64,000 bases of DNA from an uncultured Oscillospiraceae bacterium (GTDB taxonomy: Bacteria; Bacillota; Clostridia; Oscillospirales; Oscillospiraceae), in contig CABSMJ010000004.1 of NCBI GenBank assembly GCA_902478785.1, positions 62,001 through 126,000 of the forward strand, given 5' to 3'. A program made the translations under genes and the position numbers. The notes beneath the pieces were generated by a model. That model saw only the letters and a program-made list of their open reading frames with translations. It did no database searches and was not told the DNA's origin. This document shows, piece by piece, positions 24,340-32,765 of the stretch (its first letter is position 1; each line of letters starts with the position of its first letter).

Positions 24340-24436
24340 GCTCATATCTTCCTTTTCAAGTTTATTTAGAAATTACACGGAATCTTCCTGCCGTGTATTC
24401 CCACTGTTTAGAGAGCTGTTCTCTAACGGTGTCCTA

Positions 24437-24465
24437 ACCTTACCACTCTCTGACAAATATGTCAA
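24437..24465 (-). promoter_or_regulatory. Promoter of the amino acid ABC transporter operon
   Basis: On the minus strand TTGACA (24460-24465) and TAAGGT (24437-24442) are 17 bases apart. An inverted repeat TGACA-AATA-TGTCA (24451-24464) overlaps the -35 box and may be an operator. Confidence 0.65.
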
Positions 24466-24604
24466 TAGTTTTTCATCAAAATATGCATAAATATTTGCCT
24501 GGAAAACAGCTTGGACTCTGTCAAAACGCAAAAATAGGGGTATGTACGGCGTTTTTCTTGCATATTGCATGGAATATAGAAATGAATATACAAACGAATT
24601 GTGT

Positions 24605-24635
24605 AAAAAAAGCGGGGACGCCGTAGCGTCCCCGC
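24605..24635 (-). terminator. Terminator of the Na/Pi cotransporter gene
   Basis: GCGGGGACGC/GCGTCCCCGC stem with loop CGTA; seven T's follow on the minus strand. Confidence 0.9.
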
Positions 24636-24644
24636 GGGGAAAAC

Positions 24645-26465
24645 TCAATGGGTCATAGCAGGCTCTCTGCTCACCAATTCCTCCTCCGCCGTTTCCGGAG
24701 CCTGGGTCTGAGGAATGGGGGGCAGTGCATACCGGGAGAGCGCGGACTGAAAGGAGGCGGAAAAGTCGCTGTTGCCGCCCCGCTTGAGGTCGTGGAGATA
24801 CTCATGGGGATTGAGTTCCTTGTCCACAGTTTCGATGACACAAATGGCCAAGTTGGAGCAGTGGTCACCGATGCGCTCATAGTTGGTCAGCAGGTCGCTG
24901 AGGATGAAGCCCATCTGAATGGTGCACACGCCCTGCTGGAGCCGGTGAATGTGGCGCAGACGGATCTCCTCGCTGAGCTGGTCGATGGTCTCCTCCAGGG
25001 GTTCCACGGTGACGGCTAGGGCGGCGTCGTTGGCCTTATAGGCCTCCGTGGCGGTGCTGAGGATGTCAGTGACAGCACGGGTGAGCACGTCCAGCTCCTG
25101 CTGCGCCTCGGGGGAGAAGGTCAGATCCTTCTCGTGGAGCTCCCGGGCGGAGTCCAGGATATTCTTGGCGTGGTCGCCGATGCGCTCAAAGTCGCCGATG
25201 CTGTGGAGGAGCTTGGAAGTGGTCTTGCTGTTCTCCGAGGAAAGGCCCTTCCGGGAGGCCTCTACCAGATAGTGCCCCAGGTGGTCCTCATAGATGTCCA
25301 GCTTTTCCTCATTGGATTCGATCTCAGCTTCCCGGGCGGCCTGGAAGGAGCTGAGCTGGGCAATGGCCAGCTGCACGTTCTTCTGGGCCAGATCGGCCAT
25401 CTGTCCCGCCAGGGAGGCGCACTCGGCAATGGCTACACCGGGGGTGCGCAGGAGACGGGAGTCCAGGAAAGCCACGGAGTCGTTTTTGGTGTCGTTGCGA
25501 ACCAACAGCACGGCGATGCGCTCCAGCTGCTTGGAGAAGGGCAGCAGCAGCACGGTGGTGAAGATGTTGAATATGCTGTGGCACAGGGCGATGTTCACAG
25601 CGTTGATGGCCTGGTCCATAATGGCAAAGTGGAAGATGGCATCGCCGCCGTAGAACAAAATCAGGCACACCACTGTGCCGATGATGTTGAAGGAGATGTG
25701 GACCACGGCCACCCGCTTGGCGTTGCGGTTGACGCCGATGGAGCTCAAAAGGGCAGTGACGCAGGTGCCGATGTTCTGGCCCATGATGATGGGGATGGCC
25801 ATACCGTAGGTGATGGAGCCGGTGAGGGCCAGGGCCTGCAAAATACCCACAGAGGCGGCGGAGGACTGGATGACGCCGGTAAAGACGGCACCCACCAGCA
25901 CGCCCAGCAGGGGATTGTTGAAGGCGGTGAGGATGCTGGAGAACTGGGGGCTGTCCGCCAGGGGGCTGACAGCGTCCTTCATCAGCTCCATGCCGTACAT
26001 CAGGATGGCAAAGCCCACCATGATGCGGCCGATGTCCCGCCGGCGCTGCTTCTTGGAACCCATGATGAGCACGATGCCGATCAAAGCCAGCAGGGGAGAG
26101 AAGTTCTCCGGCTTGAGCAGGTTCATCCATACGCTCTCGCTCTCAATGCCGGTGAGGGCCAGGATCCAGGCGGTCAGGGTGGTGCCGATGTTGGAGCCCA
26201 TGATGACGCCGATGGTCTGGCCCAGCTCCATGACACCGGAGTTCACCAGGCCCACCAGCATGACGGTCATAGCCGACGAGGACTGGATGGCGATGGTGAT
26301 GCCGGCCCCCAAGAGAAGGCTCTTGAAGGGGTTGGAGGTCATTTTTTTCAGGGTCCGCTCCAGACGGCCGCCGGCGATCTTTTCCAAGCTACTGGACATG
26401 ACATTCATGCCATAGAGGAAAAAGGCCAGGCCGCCGCATAGGGTGAAAATAGAAAAAATATCCAT
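24645..26465 (-). CDS. Na/Pi cotransporter family protein with C-terminal PhoU domain
   Basis: 606-residue fusion of a Na+/phosphate cotransporter (about residues 1-320, two inverted repeats with the QSSSAMTVM and QSSAASVGI motifs) and a PhoU-like helical domain (about 360-560). It is expected to move phosphate with sodium and to be tuned by the PhoU part. The frame is open to 26555, but the ATG at 26465 has AAGGAGC in front and begins directly at the first membrane helix, so I use it. It has its own terminator. Confidence 0.92.
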   Translation of the reverse strand: MDIFSIFTLCGGLAFFLYGMNVMSSSLEKIAGGRLERTLKKMTSNPFKSLLLGAGITIAIQSSSAMTVMLVGLVNSGVMELGQTIGVIMGSNIGTTLTAWILALTGIESESVWMNLLKPENFSPLLALIGIVLIMGSKKQRRRDIGRIMVGFAILMYGMELMKDAVSPLADSPQFSSILTAFNNPLLGVLVGAVFTGVIQSSAASVGILQALALTGSITYGMAIPIIMGQNIGTCVTALLSSIGVNRNAKRVAVVHISFNIIGTVVCLILFYGGDAIFHFAIMDQAINAVNIALCHSIFNIFTTVLLLPFSKQLERIAVLLVRNDTKNDSVAFLDSRLLRTPGVAIAECASLAGQMADLAQKNVQLAIAQLSSFQAAREAEIESNEEKLDIYEDHLGHYLVEASRKGLSSENSKTTSKLLHSIGDFERIGDHAKNILDSARELHEKDLTFSPEAQQELDVLTRAVTDILSTATEAYKANDAALAVTVEPLEETIDQLSEEIRLRHIHRLQQGVCTIQMGFILSDLLTNYERIGDHCSNLAICVIETVDKELNPHEYLHDLKRGGNSDFSASFQSALSRYALPPIPQTQAPETAEEELVSREPAMTH

Positions 26466-26555
26466 AGACGCTCCTTGCAGACGGGCGGAAACAGACTCCG
26501 CCGGTATTTTTTGTTTGTGACAAAGAGACAGACAAAGGGGTCCGCAACTCTGCAT

Positions 26556-26780
26556 ACAAGCATATTATACGACAAAAACGGAAAAAGGAAAATCTTTTCT
26601 TACAAAAAAGTGCAGTCATTTTTAACAAGAAATGAAAGAAGATTTGATAAAAACTGCACCGAGGTTCCAGACCGGTCCCGCCCTGGGGCGGCGGCTACCG
26701 GAGCAGTTGATTCCCGGCGGGGATTTTCGCGCCCAAAGGGGTGAAAGCTACCCACCAAGCGGCAAAAGAGTAAAAGAAAA
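26556..26780. other. Intergenic region between Na/Pi gene and tRNA-Ser
   Basis: About 225 bases. The left part is A/T-rich and should hold the Na/Pi gene promoter on the minus strand; no convincing -35/-10 pair was picked. No gene seen. Confidence 0.35.
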
Positions 26781-26804
26781 AAGCACCTGCAAAAGCAGGT
26801 GCTT
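26775..26804 (-). terminator. Terminator downstream of tRNA-Ser
   Basis: AAGCACCTGC/GCAGGTGCTT with a four-A loop; the minus strand continues in a T-run. Confidence 0.85.
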
Positions 26805-26808
26805 TTTC

Positions 26809-26900
26809 TGGCGGAGAGAGAGGGATTCGAACCCTCGAGACCTTTTAGGGGTCTACACGATTTCCAATCGTGCGCCTTCGACCAGCTCAGCCATCTCTCC
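26809..26900 (-). tRNA. tRNA-Ser (anticodon GGA)
   Basis: Class II tRNA of 92 bases with encoded CCA. The acceptor stem pairs GGAGAGA with TCTCTCC; the TTCGAATC T-loop, a long variable arm and the D-arm GGCTGAG...GG are visible on the minus strand. The anticodon loop TTGGAAA gives GGA (26863-26865 complement), reading serine UCC/UCU codons. Confidence 0.96.
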
Positions 26901-27010
26901 ATGGCGTTGCGCTCGATTACAGCAAAAGTAATTATACCAGAGTTTTTCCCAAAGTCAAGAAAAATTTTTCATTTTCCCGAAAAAAAGGGAATGTCGCCAA
27001 ATGGGCGTCC

Positions 27011-27036
27011 GGCGCCCCGCCATTTGGCGGGGCGCC
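27011..27036 (-). terminator. Palindromic hairpin after the small membrane protein gene
   Basis: Perfect 11-bp stem GGCGCCCCGCC/GGCGGGGCGCC, loop ATTT, but no T-run on the minus strand. Termination is therefore uncertain. Confidence 0.5.
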
Positions 27037-27043
27037 GATGGGA

Positions 27044-27220
27044 TCAGCCCATGGCGGAGGTGATGTGATCCGCAGCCTGATCGATGGCGGCGCCGGCCTT
27101 GTGCATGGTCCGCTCCACCGAGCTTTTCATGGATCGAGGCTCCGGATAGATCATCATCTCCAGGGCGGTGCCGGCCAGCATACCCAGGCCGATTCCGCAG
27201 AGAAATGCAACACCTTTCAT
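27044..27220 (-). CDS. Small membrane-anchored protein (YtxH-like)
   Basis: 58-residue protein with one N-terminal hydrophobic helix (about 3-24, Gly-rich) and a short amphipathic, mostly helical tail. AAGGAGGG lies seven bases before the ATG at 27220; the frame is open further upstream but without a signal. The layout resembles small YtxH-like membrane proteins of Firmicutes. Function unknown. It is divergent from the phosphatase-acetyltransferase gene. Confidence 0.65.
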   Translation of the reverse strand: MKGVAFLCGIGLGMLAGTALEMMIYPEPRSMKSSVERTMHKAGAAIDQAADHITSAMG

Positions 27221-27470
27221 GATTCGTCCCTCCTTTTCGGGCACAGGGCTAGTATGACCGGCGGGAGAAAAAGCATCCCTGGTGTTTTTTGGTGCCGAGG
27301 AGAAAAAGGGATTTTCATTTGCCAAACCCGGGGCGTCATTATATAATAAAAAAATAATGCCTTTTGGGCCTGAGGGCCGGGCAGGAACGGCGGTGGAGCA
27401 GCGGCCCATCAGCGGCGCCTCTTTTCGCCTGTGGAAAAATTTTTGCGCGCGATAAGCGCCTGGAGGAAGT

Positions 27471-28556
27471 ATGACGAAACTCTATCTCATCCGCCACGCG
27501 GAGGCGGAGGGCAACCTCTACCGCATTGCCCACGGACAGTATAACAGCATCCTCACCGACCGGGGAATGGAGCAGGTGGAGGCTCTGCGCCGGCGCTTTG
27601 AAGGCCAGCAGATCGACGCGGTGTATTCCAGCGACCTCTGCCGCACCTGCACCACCGCTACCGCCTTGTATGTGCCCCGAAACCTGCCGCTTAATAAGCG
27701 CCGGGACCTGCGGGAGTACCACATGGGCGTGTGGGAGCAGATGACCTGGGGGGAGATCGAGCGCACCGACATGGAGCAGCTGACCAACTTCACCCGGCGG
27801 CTGGACCTGTGGCGGGTAGCCGAGGCGGAGACCGCGGCCCAGGTTCGGGACCGGATGGTGGCCGCGGTGCGGGACATCGCCCGGGAAAACCCGGGAAAGA
27901 CCGTGGCGGCTTTCAGCCACGGCGCGGCGCTGCGAACTCTGCTGGGCACTCTCCAGGGCTACACTCTGGAGGAGATGGGCCAGACGCCCCACGGGGACAA
28001 CACCGCCGTGTCGTTGCTGGAGATCGAAGGGGATGATATCCGCGTGGTGTTCCGGGACGACAACAGCCACATCCGGGAGAACCTCTCCACCTTCGCCCAG
28101 CAGAAGTGGTGGAAGCGGCCCAACGCCATCGAGCCGGGCCTGGCCTTCGACCCCCTGGCGGAGAAGGACCAGGCGACCTATGCCGGCGACTGCGGCTTCA
28201 CCCCCGACGGGGAAAAAGCGGCGCTGCTGGCCTCCCTGGAGGGGGAGCCGGTGGGCGTCATCCGCCTGGACCTGAGCCGGGACGCGGAGCAGGGCATCGG
28301 CTGGATCGAGACCTACGCCATGCTGCCCAAGTGGCGGCGCCAGGGCTACGGCGTGCAGCTGCTGGGCCAGGCGGTCCAGCGCTACCGTGCCTTAGGCCGG
28401 GACAAGCTGCGGTGTGCCGTGGCAGCGGACAACCAGGAGGGCTGCCGGTTTGCCCAGCGCTACGGTTTCCGGGCCGTGGACGAGCAGGGCGGCACCGTGA
28501 TCTATGAGAAGTACATCGGCTATCCCGCCACCTATACCGGGGAGCTGGAAGCCTGA
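27471..28556 (+). CDS. Histidine phosphatase - GNAT acetyltransferase fusion
   Basis: 361-residue two-domain enzyme. Residues 1 to about 195 form a histidine phosphatase (phosphoglycerate mutase-like) domain with the phosphohistidine motif LIRHAEAEGN (His9) and the second catalytic His in FSHGAAL (about 150). Residues about 205-350 are a GNAT N-acetyltransferase with the acetyl-CoA loop WRRQGYG. The fusion suggests that one small molecule or protein is both dephosphorylated and acetylated, or that the phosphatase is regulated by acetylation; the substrate is unknown. GGAGGAAG precedes the ATG. The YgiQ gene follows after 21 bases. Confidence 0.9.
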   Translation: MTKLYLIRHAEAEGNLYRIAHGQYNSILTDRGMEQVEALRRRFEGQQIDAVYSSDLCRTCTTATALYVPRNLPLNKRRDLREYHMGVWEQMTWGEIERTDMEQLTNFTRRLDLWRVAEAETAAQVRDRMVAAVRDIARENPGKTVAAFSHGAALRTLLGTLQGYTLEEMGQTPHGDNTAVSLLEIEGDDIRVVFRDDNSHIRENLSTFAQQKWWKRPNAIEPGLAFDPLAEKDQATYAGDCGFTPDGEKAALLASLEGEPVGVIRLDLSRDAEQGIGWIETYAMLPKWRRQGYGVQLLGQAVQRYRALGRDKLRCAVAADNQEGCRFAQRYGFRAVDEQGGTVIYEKYIGYPATYTGELEA

Positions 28557-28577
28557 GCGAAGAGAGAGGGGGCACCT

Positions 28578-30683
28578 ATGAGGGGCAAGGAATTTCTGCC
28601 GGTCTCCCGGCAGGAGATGGAGCAGCGGGGCTGGGACGGCTACGACTTTCTGGTGGTGACGGCGGACGCCTATGTGGACCACCCCAGCTTCGGCACCACC
28701 ATCATCGCCCGGGTGCTGGAGGCTGCGGGCTGGCATGTGGCCATATTGAGCCAGCCGGACTGGCACAGCGCCGAGGCCTTTCGCCAGATGGGCCGGCCCC
28801 GGTGGGGCGTGTTCATCGGCGGGGGCAACATCGACTCCATGGTGGCCCACTACACCGCCGCCAAAAAGCGCCGCAGCCAGGACCTGTACAGCCCCGGCGG
28901 GCGCATGGGCCTGCGGCCGGACCGGCCCACCATCGTCTATGCCAACCGCTGCCGGGAGGCCTTTCCGGGCTTGCCGGTGATCGTGGGCGGGCTGGAGGCA
29001 TCTCTGCGCCGGTTCGCCCACTATGACTACTGGGACGACCGAGTGCGCCGGAGTCTGCTCTTCGACGCCCAGGCGGATCTGCTGATCTACGGCATGGGGG
29101 AGTACGCCGCCCGGGAGATCGCCGCCCGGCTGGGCTCCGGCACACCGGTGGAGGAGATCACCGACGTCCGTGGCACCGCCTACGCTGCCGATTCCCCCGC
29201 CCCCTGTCCCTACTCCAAGATCACCTGCCCCTCCTATGAGGAGGTGTCGGAGGACAAGGAGGCCTACGCCCGGGCCACGGCTGTGGAGTATGAGGAGCAC
29301 GACCCCATCCGGGGCCGGGCCATTTTGCAGCGCCACGGGGAGAAGTGGCTCATCGTCAATCCCCCGGCCATGCCCCTGAACACGGCGGAGCTGGACGCGG
29401 TGGCGGAGCTGCCCTACGTCCGGGAGGTCCACCCCATGTATGAAAAGGACGGCGGCGTCCCCGCCATCGAGGAGGTCCGCTTCTCCGTCACCCACAACCG
29501 GGGGTGCTTCGGCGGGTGCAACTTCTGCTCCCTGGCCTTCCACCAGGGGCGCATGATCACCTCCCGCAGCCACGAAAGCTGCATCCGGGAGGTGCGGGAG
29601 ATGGTCCAGGACCCCAAGTTCAAGGGCTATGTCCACGACGTGGGCGGCCCCTCGGCCAACTTCCGCCACCCCTCCTGCGAAAAGCAGCTCAAGCACGGCA
29701 TGTGCAAAAACCGCAGCTGTCTGGCTCCCACCCCCTGCGGCAACATCAACCCGGACCACTCGGACTACACCCGCCTGCTCCAGGAGCTGCGGGCCATTCC
29801 GGGGGTGAAGAAGGTGTTCGTCCGCTCCGGCATCCGGTATGACTACCTGCTGGCGGGGCACAATGAGGACTTCCTCCGGGAGCTGGTGGGCTACCACATC
29901 AGCGGCCAGCTGAAGGTGGCGCCGGAGCACTGCGTGGCCCACGTGCTGGACTATATGGGCAAGCCTCACTTCGACGTCTTTGAGCGGTTCTGGCGGGAGT
30001 ACCAGAAGTACAATAAAAAGGCCGGCCAGGAGCAGTATCTGGTGCCCTATCTCATGTCCTCCCACCCGGGGTGCACCTTGCAGGACGCGGTGTCCCTGGC
30101 GCAGTTCCTCCACGACTCCGGCCACCGGCCCCAGCAGGTCCAGGACTTCTATCCCACCCCGGGGACCCTCTCCACCTGCATGTACTATACCGGCATCGAC
30201 CCCCGGGACATGACGCCGGTGTACGCGGCCCGGGACCCCCATGACAAGGCCCTCCAGCGGGCGCTGCTCCAGTGGTGGCGCCCGGAGCTGCGGAGTCTGG
30301 TGGAGGAGGCCCTCCACCGCTGCGGCCGGGAGGATCTCATCGGCTACGGGCCCCACTGCCTCCTCCGGCCCCTCCACGACGGCCCGGGCAGGGGCAAGCA
30401 GGAGGAGAAGCGCGGGGGCAAAGCCCCGAAATCCGCCCGTTCAGAGCCCGGTACAGGCGGCCGCGGTGCCGCCTCCGCCCGCCCGGGCAAGGGAACCGCA
30501 AAGGCCCGGAGCCAAGGCCCGGGGCGGCCGCCCAAGGGCAGGGACACCCGGCCCGGCGCTGCCCGCGGCGGAAAACCCTCCGCCAAGACCGCCCGGCCCG
30601 GCAAGAGCGCCAGACCCACCTCCAAAGCCCCACGCAGCGGCAAGGGCACAAGGCCCTCCGCCCCTAAGCGTCGGAGCCGGTAA
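28578..30683 (+). CDS. YgiQ family radical SAM protein with basic C-terminal tail
   Basis: 701-residue radical SAM enzyme of the YgiQ (UPF0313) family. The cluster motif is HNRGCFGGCNFCSL (Cys-x3-Cys-x2-Cys, about residue 310), and the N-terminal cobalamin-like region and YgiQ-specific C-terminal region are of normal size to about residue 600. The last ~95 residues are low complexity, rich in Lys, Arg, Pro, Gly and Ser, with no fold visible; such tails often bind nucleic acid. The reaction of YgiQ proteins is not established. The gene follows the fusion enzyme closely and is probably cotranscribed. Confidence 0.93.
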   Translation: MRGKEFLPVSRQEMEQRGWDGYDFLVVTADAYVDHPSFGTTIIARVLEAAGWHVAILSQPDWHSAEAFRQMGRPRWGVFIGGGNIDSMVAHYTAAKKRRSQDLYSPGGRMGLRPDRPTIVYANRCREAFPGLPVIVGGLEASLRRFAHYDYWDDRVRRSLLFDAQADLLIYGMGEYAAREIAARLGSGTPVEEITDVRGTAYAADSPAPCPYSKITCPSYEEVSEDKEAYARATAVEYEEHDPIRGRAILQRHGEKWLIVNPPAMPLNTAELDAVAELPYVREVHPMYEKDGGVPAIEEVRFSVTHNRGCFGGCNFCSLAFHQGRMITSRSHESCIREVREMVQDPKFKGYVHDVGGPSANFRHPSCEKQLKHGMCKNRSCLAPTPCGNINPDHSDYTRLLQELRAIPGVKKVFVRSGIRYDYLLAGHNEDFLRELVGYHISGQLKVAPEHCVAHVLDYMGKPHFDVFERFWREYQKYNKKAGQEQYLVPYLMSSHPGCTLQDAVSLAQFLHDSGHRPQQVQDFYPTPGTLSTCMYYTGIDPRDMTPVYAARDPHDKALQRALLQWWRPELRSLVEEALHRCGREDLIGYGPHCLLRPLHDGPGRGKQEEKRGGKAPKSARSEPGTGGRGAASARPGKGTAKARSQGPGRPPKGRDTRPGAARGGKPSAKTARPGKSARPTSKAPRSGKGTRPSAPKRRSR

Positions 30684-30705
30684 CCAGGCAGAAAACAGGA
30701 AAGTG

Positions 30706-30741
30706 ATGCCCCGGCGGGACTATTTGTGCCCGCCGGGGCAT
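30706..30741 (+). other. Intercistronic hairpin before the antiporter gene
   Basis: Perfect 13-bp stem ATGCCCCGGCGGG/CCCGCCGGGGCAT with a ten-base loop and no T-run, 36 bases before the start codon. Likely an RNA stability or partial termination element. Confidence 0.55.
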
Positions 30742-30777
30742 ACCATTTCCCCGAGAGAAAAACGGGGAGGGGATGGC

Positions 30778-31725
30778 ATGGAGGCAGTGGCTGCGGCGGG
30801 ACTTTTCCTGGTGGGCCTGGTGCTGATGATCCGGGGCGGAGGCCTTTTTGTGGAGGCGTCGGTGGACCTGGCAGAGGCCTGGGGGGTGCCCCGGTTTCTG
30901 GTGGGGGCCACGGTGGTGTCCCTGGCCACCACGCTGCCGGAGATCACCGTGTCCGCCCTGGGGGTGCTCCAGGGGAAGGCGGACCTGGCGGTGGGCAACG
31001 CCGTGGGCTCCGTCACCGCCAACCTGGGACTCATTCTGGGGCTGTGCGTGCTCGTCTCTCCGCCGGCGGTCCGCCGGGGCACCTTCGCGCCCCGGGCGTT
31101 GGCCATGGTGCTGGCGGCGGCGCTGCTGGGCCTTGTGAGCCGGGGCGGGGTCCTGACCTGGCCGGCGGGGCTGCCGCTGCTGGTCCTCTTTGCCCTCTTT
31201 GTCCGGGGCAGCATCCGGGAGGCCCGGGCCAGTGTGCTGGAGGCTCCCCTGGAGACCTGCCGGAGCCGGGTGGGCACCGCCCGCATTGCCCCTCGGTTCC
31301 TGCTGGGCCTTGGGGGGATCTTACTGGGCTCTCAGCTCCTCATCCGCCAGGGCACGGCCCTTGCCGCCCTGCTGGGGGTCAGCGAGGGCGTGGTGGGGGT
31401 GACGCTGGTGGCGGTGGGCACCTCGCTGCCGGAGCTGGTCACCGCCGTCTCCGCCCTGGTCCGGCGGGAGACGGCGCTGTCGGTGGGGAATCTGGTGGGG
31501 GCCAACCTCATCGATCTGTCTCTCATTTTGCCCCTGTGCGCCATCCTCGCCCCGTCGGGGGTGCCCATCTCCGGGCGGACGCTGGGGCTGGACCTGCCGG
31601 TGTGCCTGGGGCTGTGCGTGCTCGCCACTGTGCCGCCGCTGCTGGAGGGGCGCTACTGCCGCTGGCAGGGGGCACTGCTGCTGGGCCTCTACGGGGCCTA
31701 TCTGGCGGTTTTGGCGGGAAAATAG
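30778..31725 (+). CDS. Calcium/sodium antiporter (CaCA family)
   Basis: 315-residue integral membrane exchanger with about ten helices in two inverted repeats. The repeats' ion-binding motifs are GNAVGSVTANLGLIL (first half) and GNLVGANLIDLSLIL (second half), with TTLPEITVS and TSLPELVTA upstream of each. It should exchange Ca2+ for Na+ or H+ across the membrane. GGGGAGGGG lies just before the ATG at 30778; longer in-frame starts run through the hairpin and are not used. Confidence 0.9.
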   Translation: MEAVAAAGLFLVGLVLMIRGGGLFVEASVDLAEAWGVPRFLVGATVVSLATTLPEITVSALGVLQGKADLAVGNAVGSVTANLGLILGLCVLVSPPAVRRGTFAPRALAMVLAAALLGLVSRGGVLTWPAGLPLLVLFALFVRGSIREARASVLEAPLETCRSRVGTARIAPRFLLGLGGILLGSQLLIRQGTALAALLGVSEGVVGVTLVAVGTSLPELVTAVSALVRRETALSVGNLVGANLIDLSLILPLCAILAPSGVPISGRTLGLDLPVCLGLCVLATVPPLLEGRYCRWQGALLLGLYGAYLAVLAGK

Positions 31726-31746
31726 AGAGAAATTCCCCAAAAGGAG

Positions 31747-31775
31747 TTGACAGAGGGGAAAAAAGAGGGTATGCT
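31747..31775 (+). promoter_or_regulatory. Promoter of the TPP-riboswitch / thiW operon
   Basis: TTGACA (31747-31752) and TATGCT (31770-31775), spacer 17 bases, immediately ahead of the riboswitch. Confidence 0.75.
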
Positions 31776-31777
31776 GA

Positions 31778-31866
31778 CCTACGAAAACAGGGAGTCCCCC
31801 AGGGGGGCTGAGAGGAAGCGTAGGCTTCGACCTGAGACCTGATTTGGATCATGCCAACGTAGGGAA
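31778..31866 (+). ncRNA. TPP riboswitch (THI element)
   Basis: Clear thiamine pyrophosphate aptamer. The conserved GGGGGGCTGAGA core (about 31802-31813), the ACCTGATTTGGATCATGCC segment and the closing CGTAGGGAA are all present, and P1 can form from CCTACG (31778-31783) with CGTAGG (31858-31863). A terminator follows at once, so excess TPP should switch the downstream operon off. Confidence 0.97.
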
Positions 31867-31887
31867 ATAGACGCCTTTGGTTTATTT

Positions 31888-31920
31888 ACGTCCATGCCCT
31901 TCCTGGCATGGGCGTTTTTT
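31888..31920 (+). terminator. Expression-platform terminator of the TPP riboswitch
   Basis: An 11-bp stem (31888-31898 with 31905-31915, one G-U pair) with a six-base loop, followed by a run of T's. It is placed directly after the aptamer, as expected for a TPP-dependent transcription terminator. Confidence 0.85.
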
Positions 31921-32248
31921 GCGCCGCAAAGATCAGAGCACATGAAAAGGGAGGCGAGAGGGACAGGAGAGTCCGTGTGCCGGCGGCGCCCGCTAGGGGC
32001 GCGGCGGACGGAGGGGGAGCGCCCTGCATCCGTGCCGGCAGACGATACAGCGATGGGAGGCCGTGTTCCGGCATGAGAGGGAGCCAGTAAGCTCCGACCG
32101 CTCCGGGAGAAAGAGAGGGGGAGTGTACCCGTCTCACGCCCGGATGGCCCGGCAGGGCGTCGCTGTACGTAGGTATGCGGCCTGTCCGGACGCCTTGGGT
32201 CCCCGTCAGGGGAGACCCGCACCAAAGAAGAAAAAAGGAGTCCTTTTC
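31921..32248 (+). other. 328-bp GC-rich leader between riboswitch terminator and thiW
   Basis: No protein-coding gene is convincing. The region has several strong local helices, e.g. GAGC-CAGTAA-GCTC at about 32080-32093 and a GGGTCCCC...GGGGAGACCC hairpin just before the thiW ribosome binding site. The unusual length and structure suggest a second cis-acting RNA, but I do not recognise its class; the conserved boxes of cobalamin riboswitches are absent. Confidence 0.45.
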
Positions 32249-32761
32249 ATGAAGCATCAGTATGTCAAAAAGCTGGCCATCGCCGGCATCCTTACCGCCG
32301 TGGGCGTCATCGGCGGCACGCTGTCTGTTCCCGTGGGCTTTACCCGCTGCTGCCCCATGCAGAGCGTCATCAACGTCATCGGCGCCATCTTCCTGGGGCC
32401 CTGGTACTCTCTGGGCACCGCCTTTTGCATCAGCCTCCTGCGCAACATCCTGGGCACCGGCACCATCATGGCCTTCCCGGGCAGCATGTGCGGCGCGCTG
32501 CTGGCGGGCCTTTTGTACCGCTGGCGTCCCAACCTGGGCCTGGCCTGCCTGGGTGAGATGATCGGCACCGGCGTCATCTCCGTCATCCTGGCCTGGCCCA
32601 TCGCCATCTTCGTCCTGGGCAAGGCCTGCGGCCCCTTCACCTACTTCGTGCCCTTCATGGCCGCGGCGGTCACCGGCGTGATCATCGCCACGGTGCTGGT
32701 GTTCCTGCTCCGTAAGTCCGGCGCCATGAACGCCATGGAGCGCCTGGCGGAGAAGGGCTGA
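32249..32761 (+). CDS. thiW: ThiW, ECF transporter S component (thiazole precursor uptake)
   Basis: 170-residue integral membrane S component of the ThiW family, predicted to bring in the thiazole moiety of thiamine with a shared ECF energising module. The family pattern is clear: GTLSVPVGFTRCCPMQSVIN (about 25-44), LRNILGTGT and AFPGSMCGALLAG. AAAAGGAG precedes the ATG. Control by the TPP riboswitch upstream agrees with this role. The substrate (hydroxyethylthiazole) is a prediction for the family, not proved here. The next gene starts five bases after the stop. Confidence 0.93.
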   Translation: MKHQYVKKLAIAGILTAVGVIGGTLSVPVGFTRCCPMQSVINVIGAIFLGPWYSLGTAFCISLLRNILGTGTIMAFPGSMCGALLAGLLYRWRPNLGLACLGEMIGTGVISVILAWPIAIFVLGKACGPFTYFVPFMAAAVTGVIIATVLVFLLRKSGAMNAMERLAEKG

Positions 32762-32765
32762 GCAA

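Larger units (their letters stand above)
24346..24644. other. Intergenic region upstream of the ABC transporter
   Basis: About 300 AT-rich bases with the transporter promoter at 24437-24465, a TTAGAGA/TCTCTAA dyad at 24411-24429 in the presumed leader, and the Na/Pi gene terminator at the right end. No gene seen. Confidence 0.5.

Noticed and set aside
26466..26555. N-terminal extension of the Na/Pi cotransporter
   Set aside because: The frame is open, but the ribosome binding site and first membrane helix fit the ATG at 26465.
31921..32248. Cobalamin riboswitch in the thiW leader
   Set aside because: GAGCCAGTAAGC recalls the B12 box but the conserved core segments are absent; left as an unassigned leader.
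31779..32257. Minus-strand open frames over the TPP leader
   Set aside because: They run through the riboswitch and its terminator and have no coding features.
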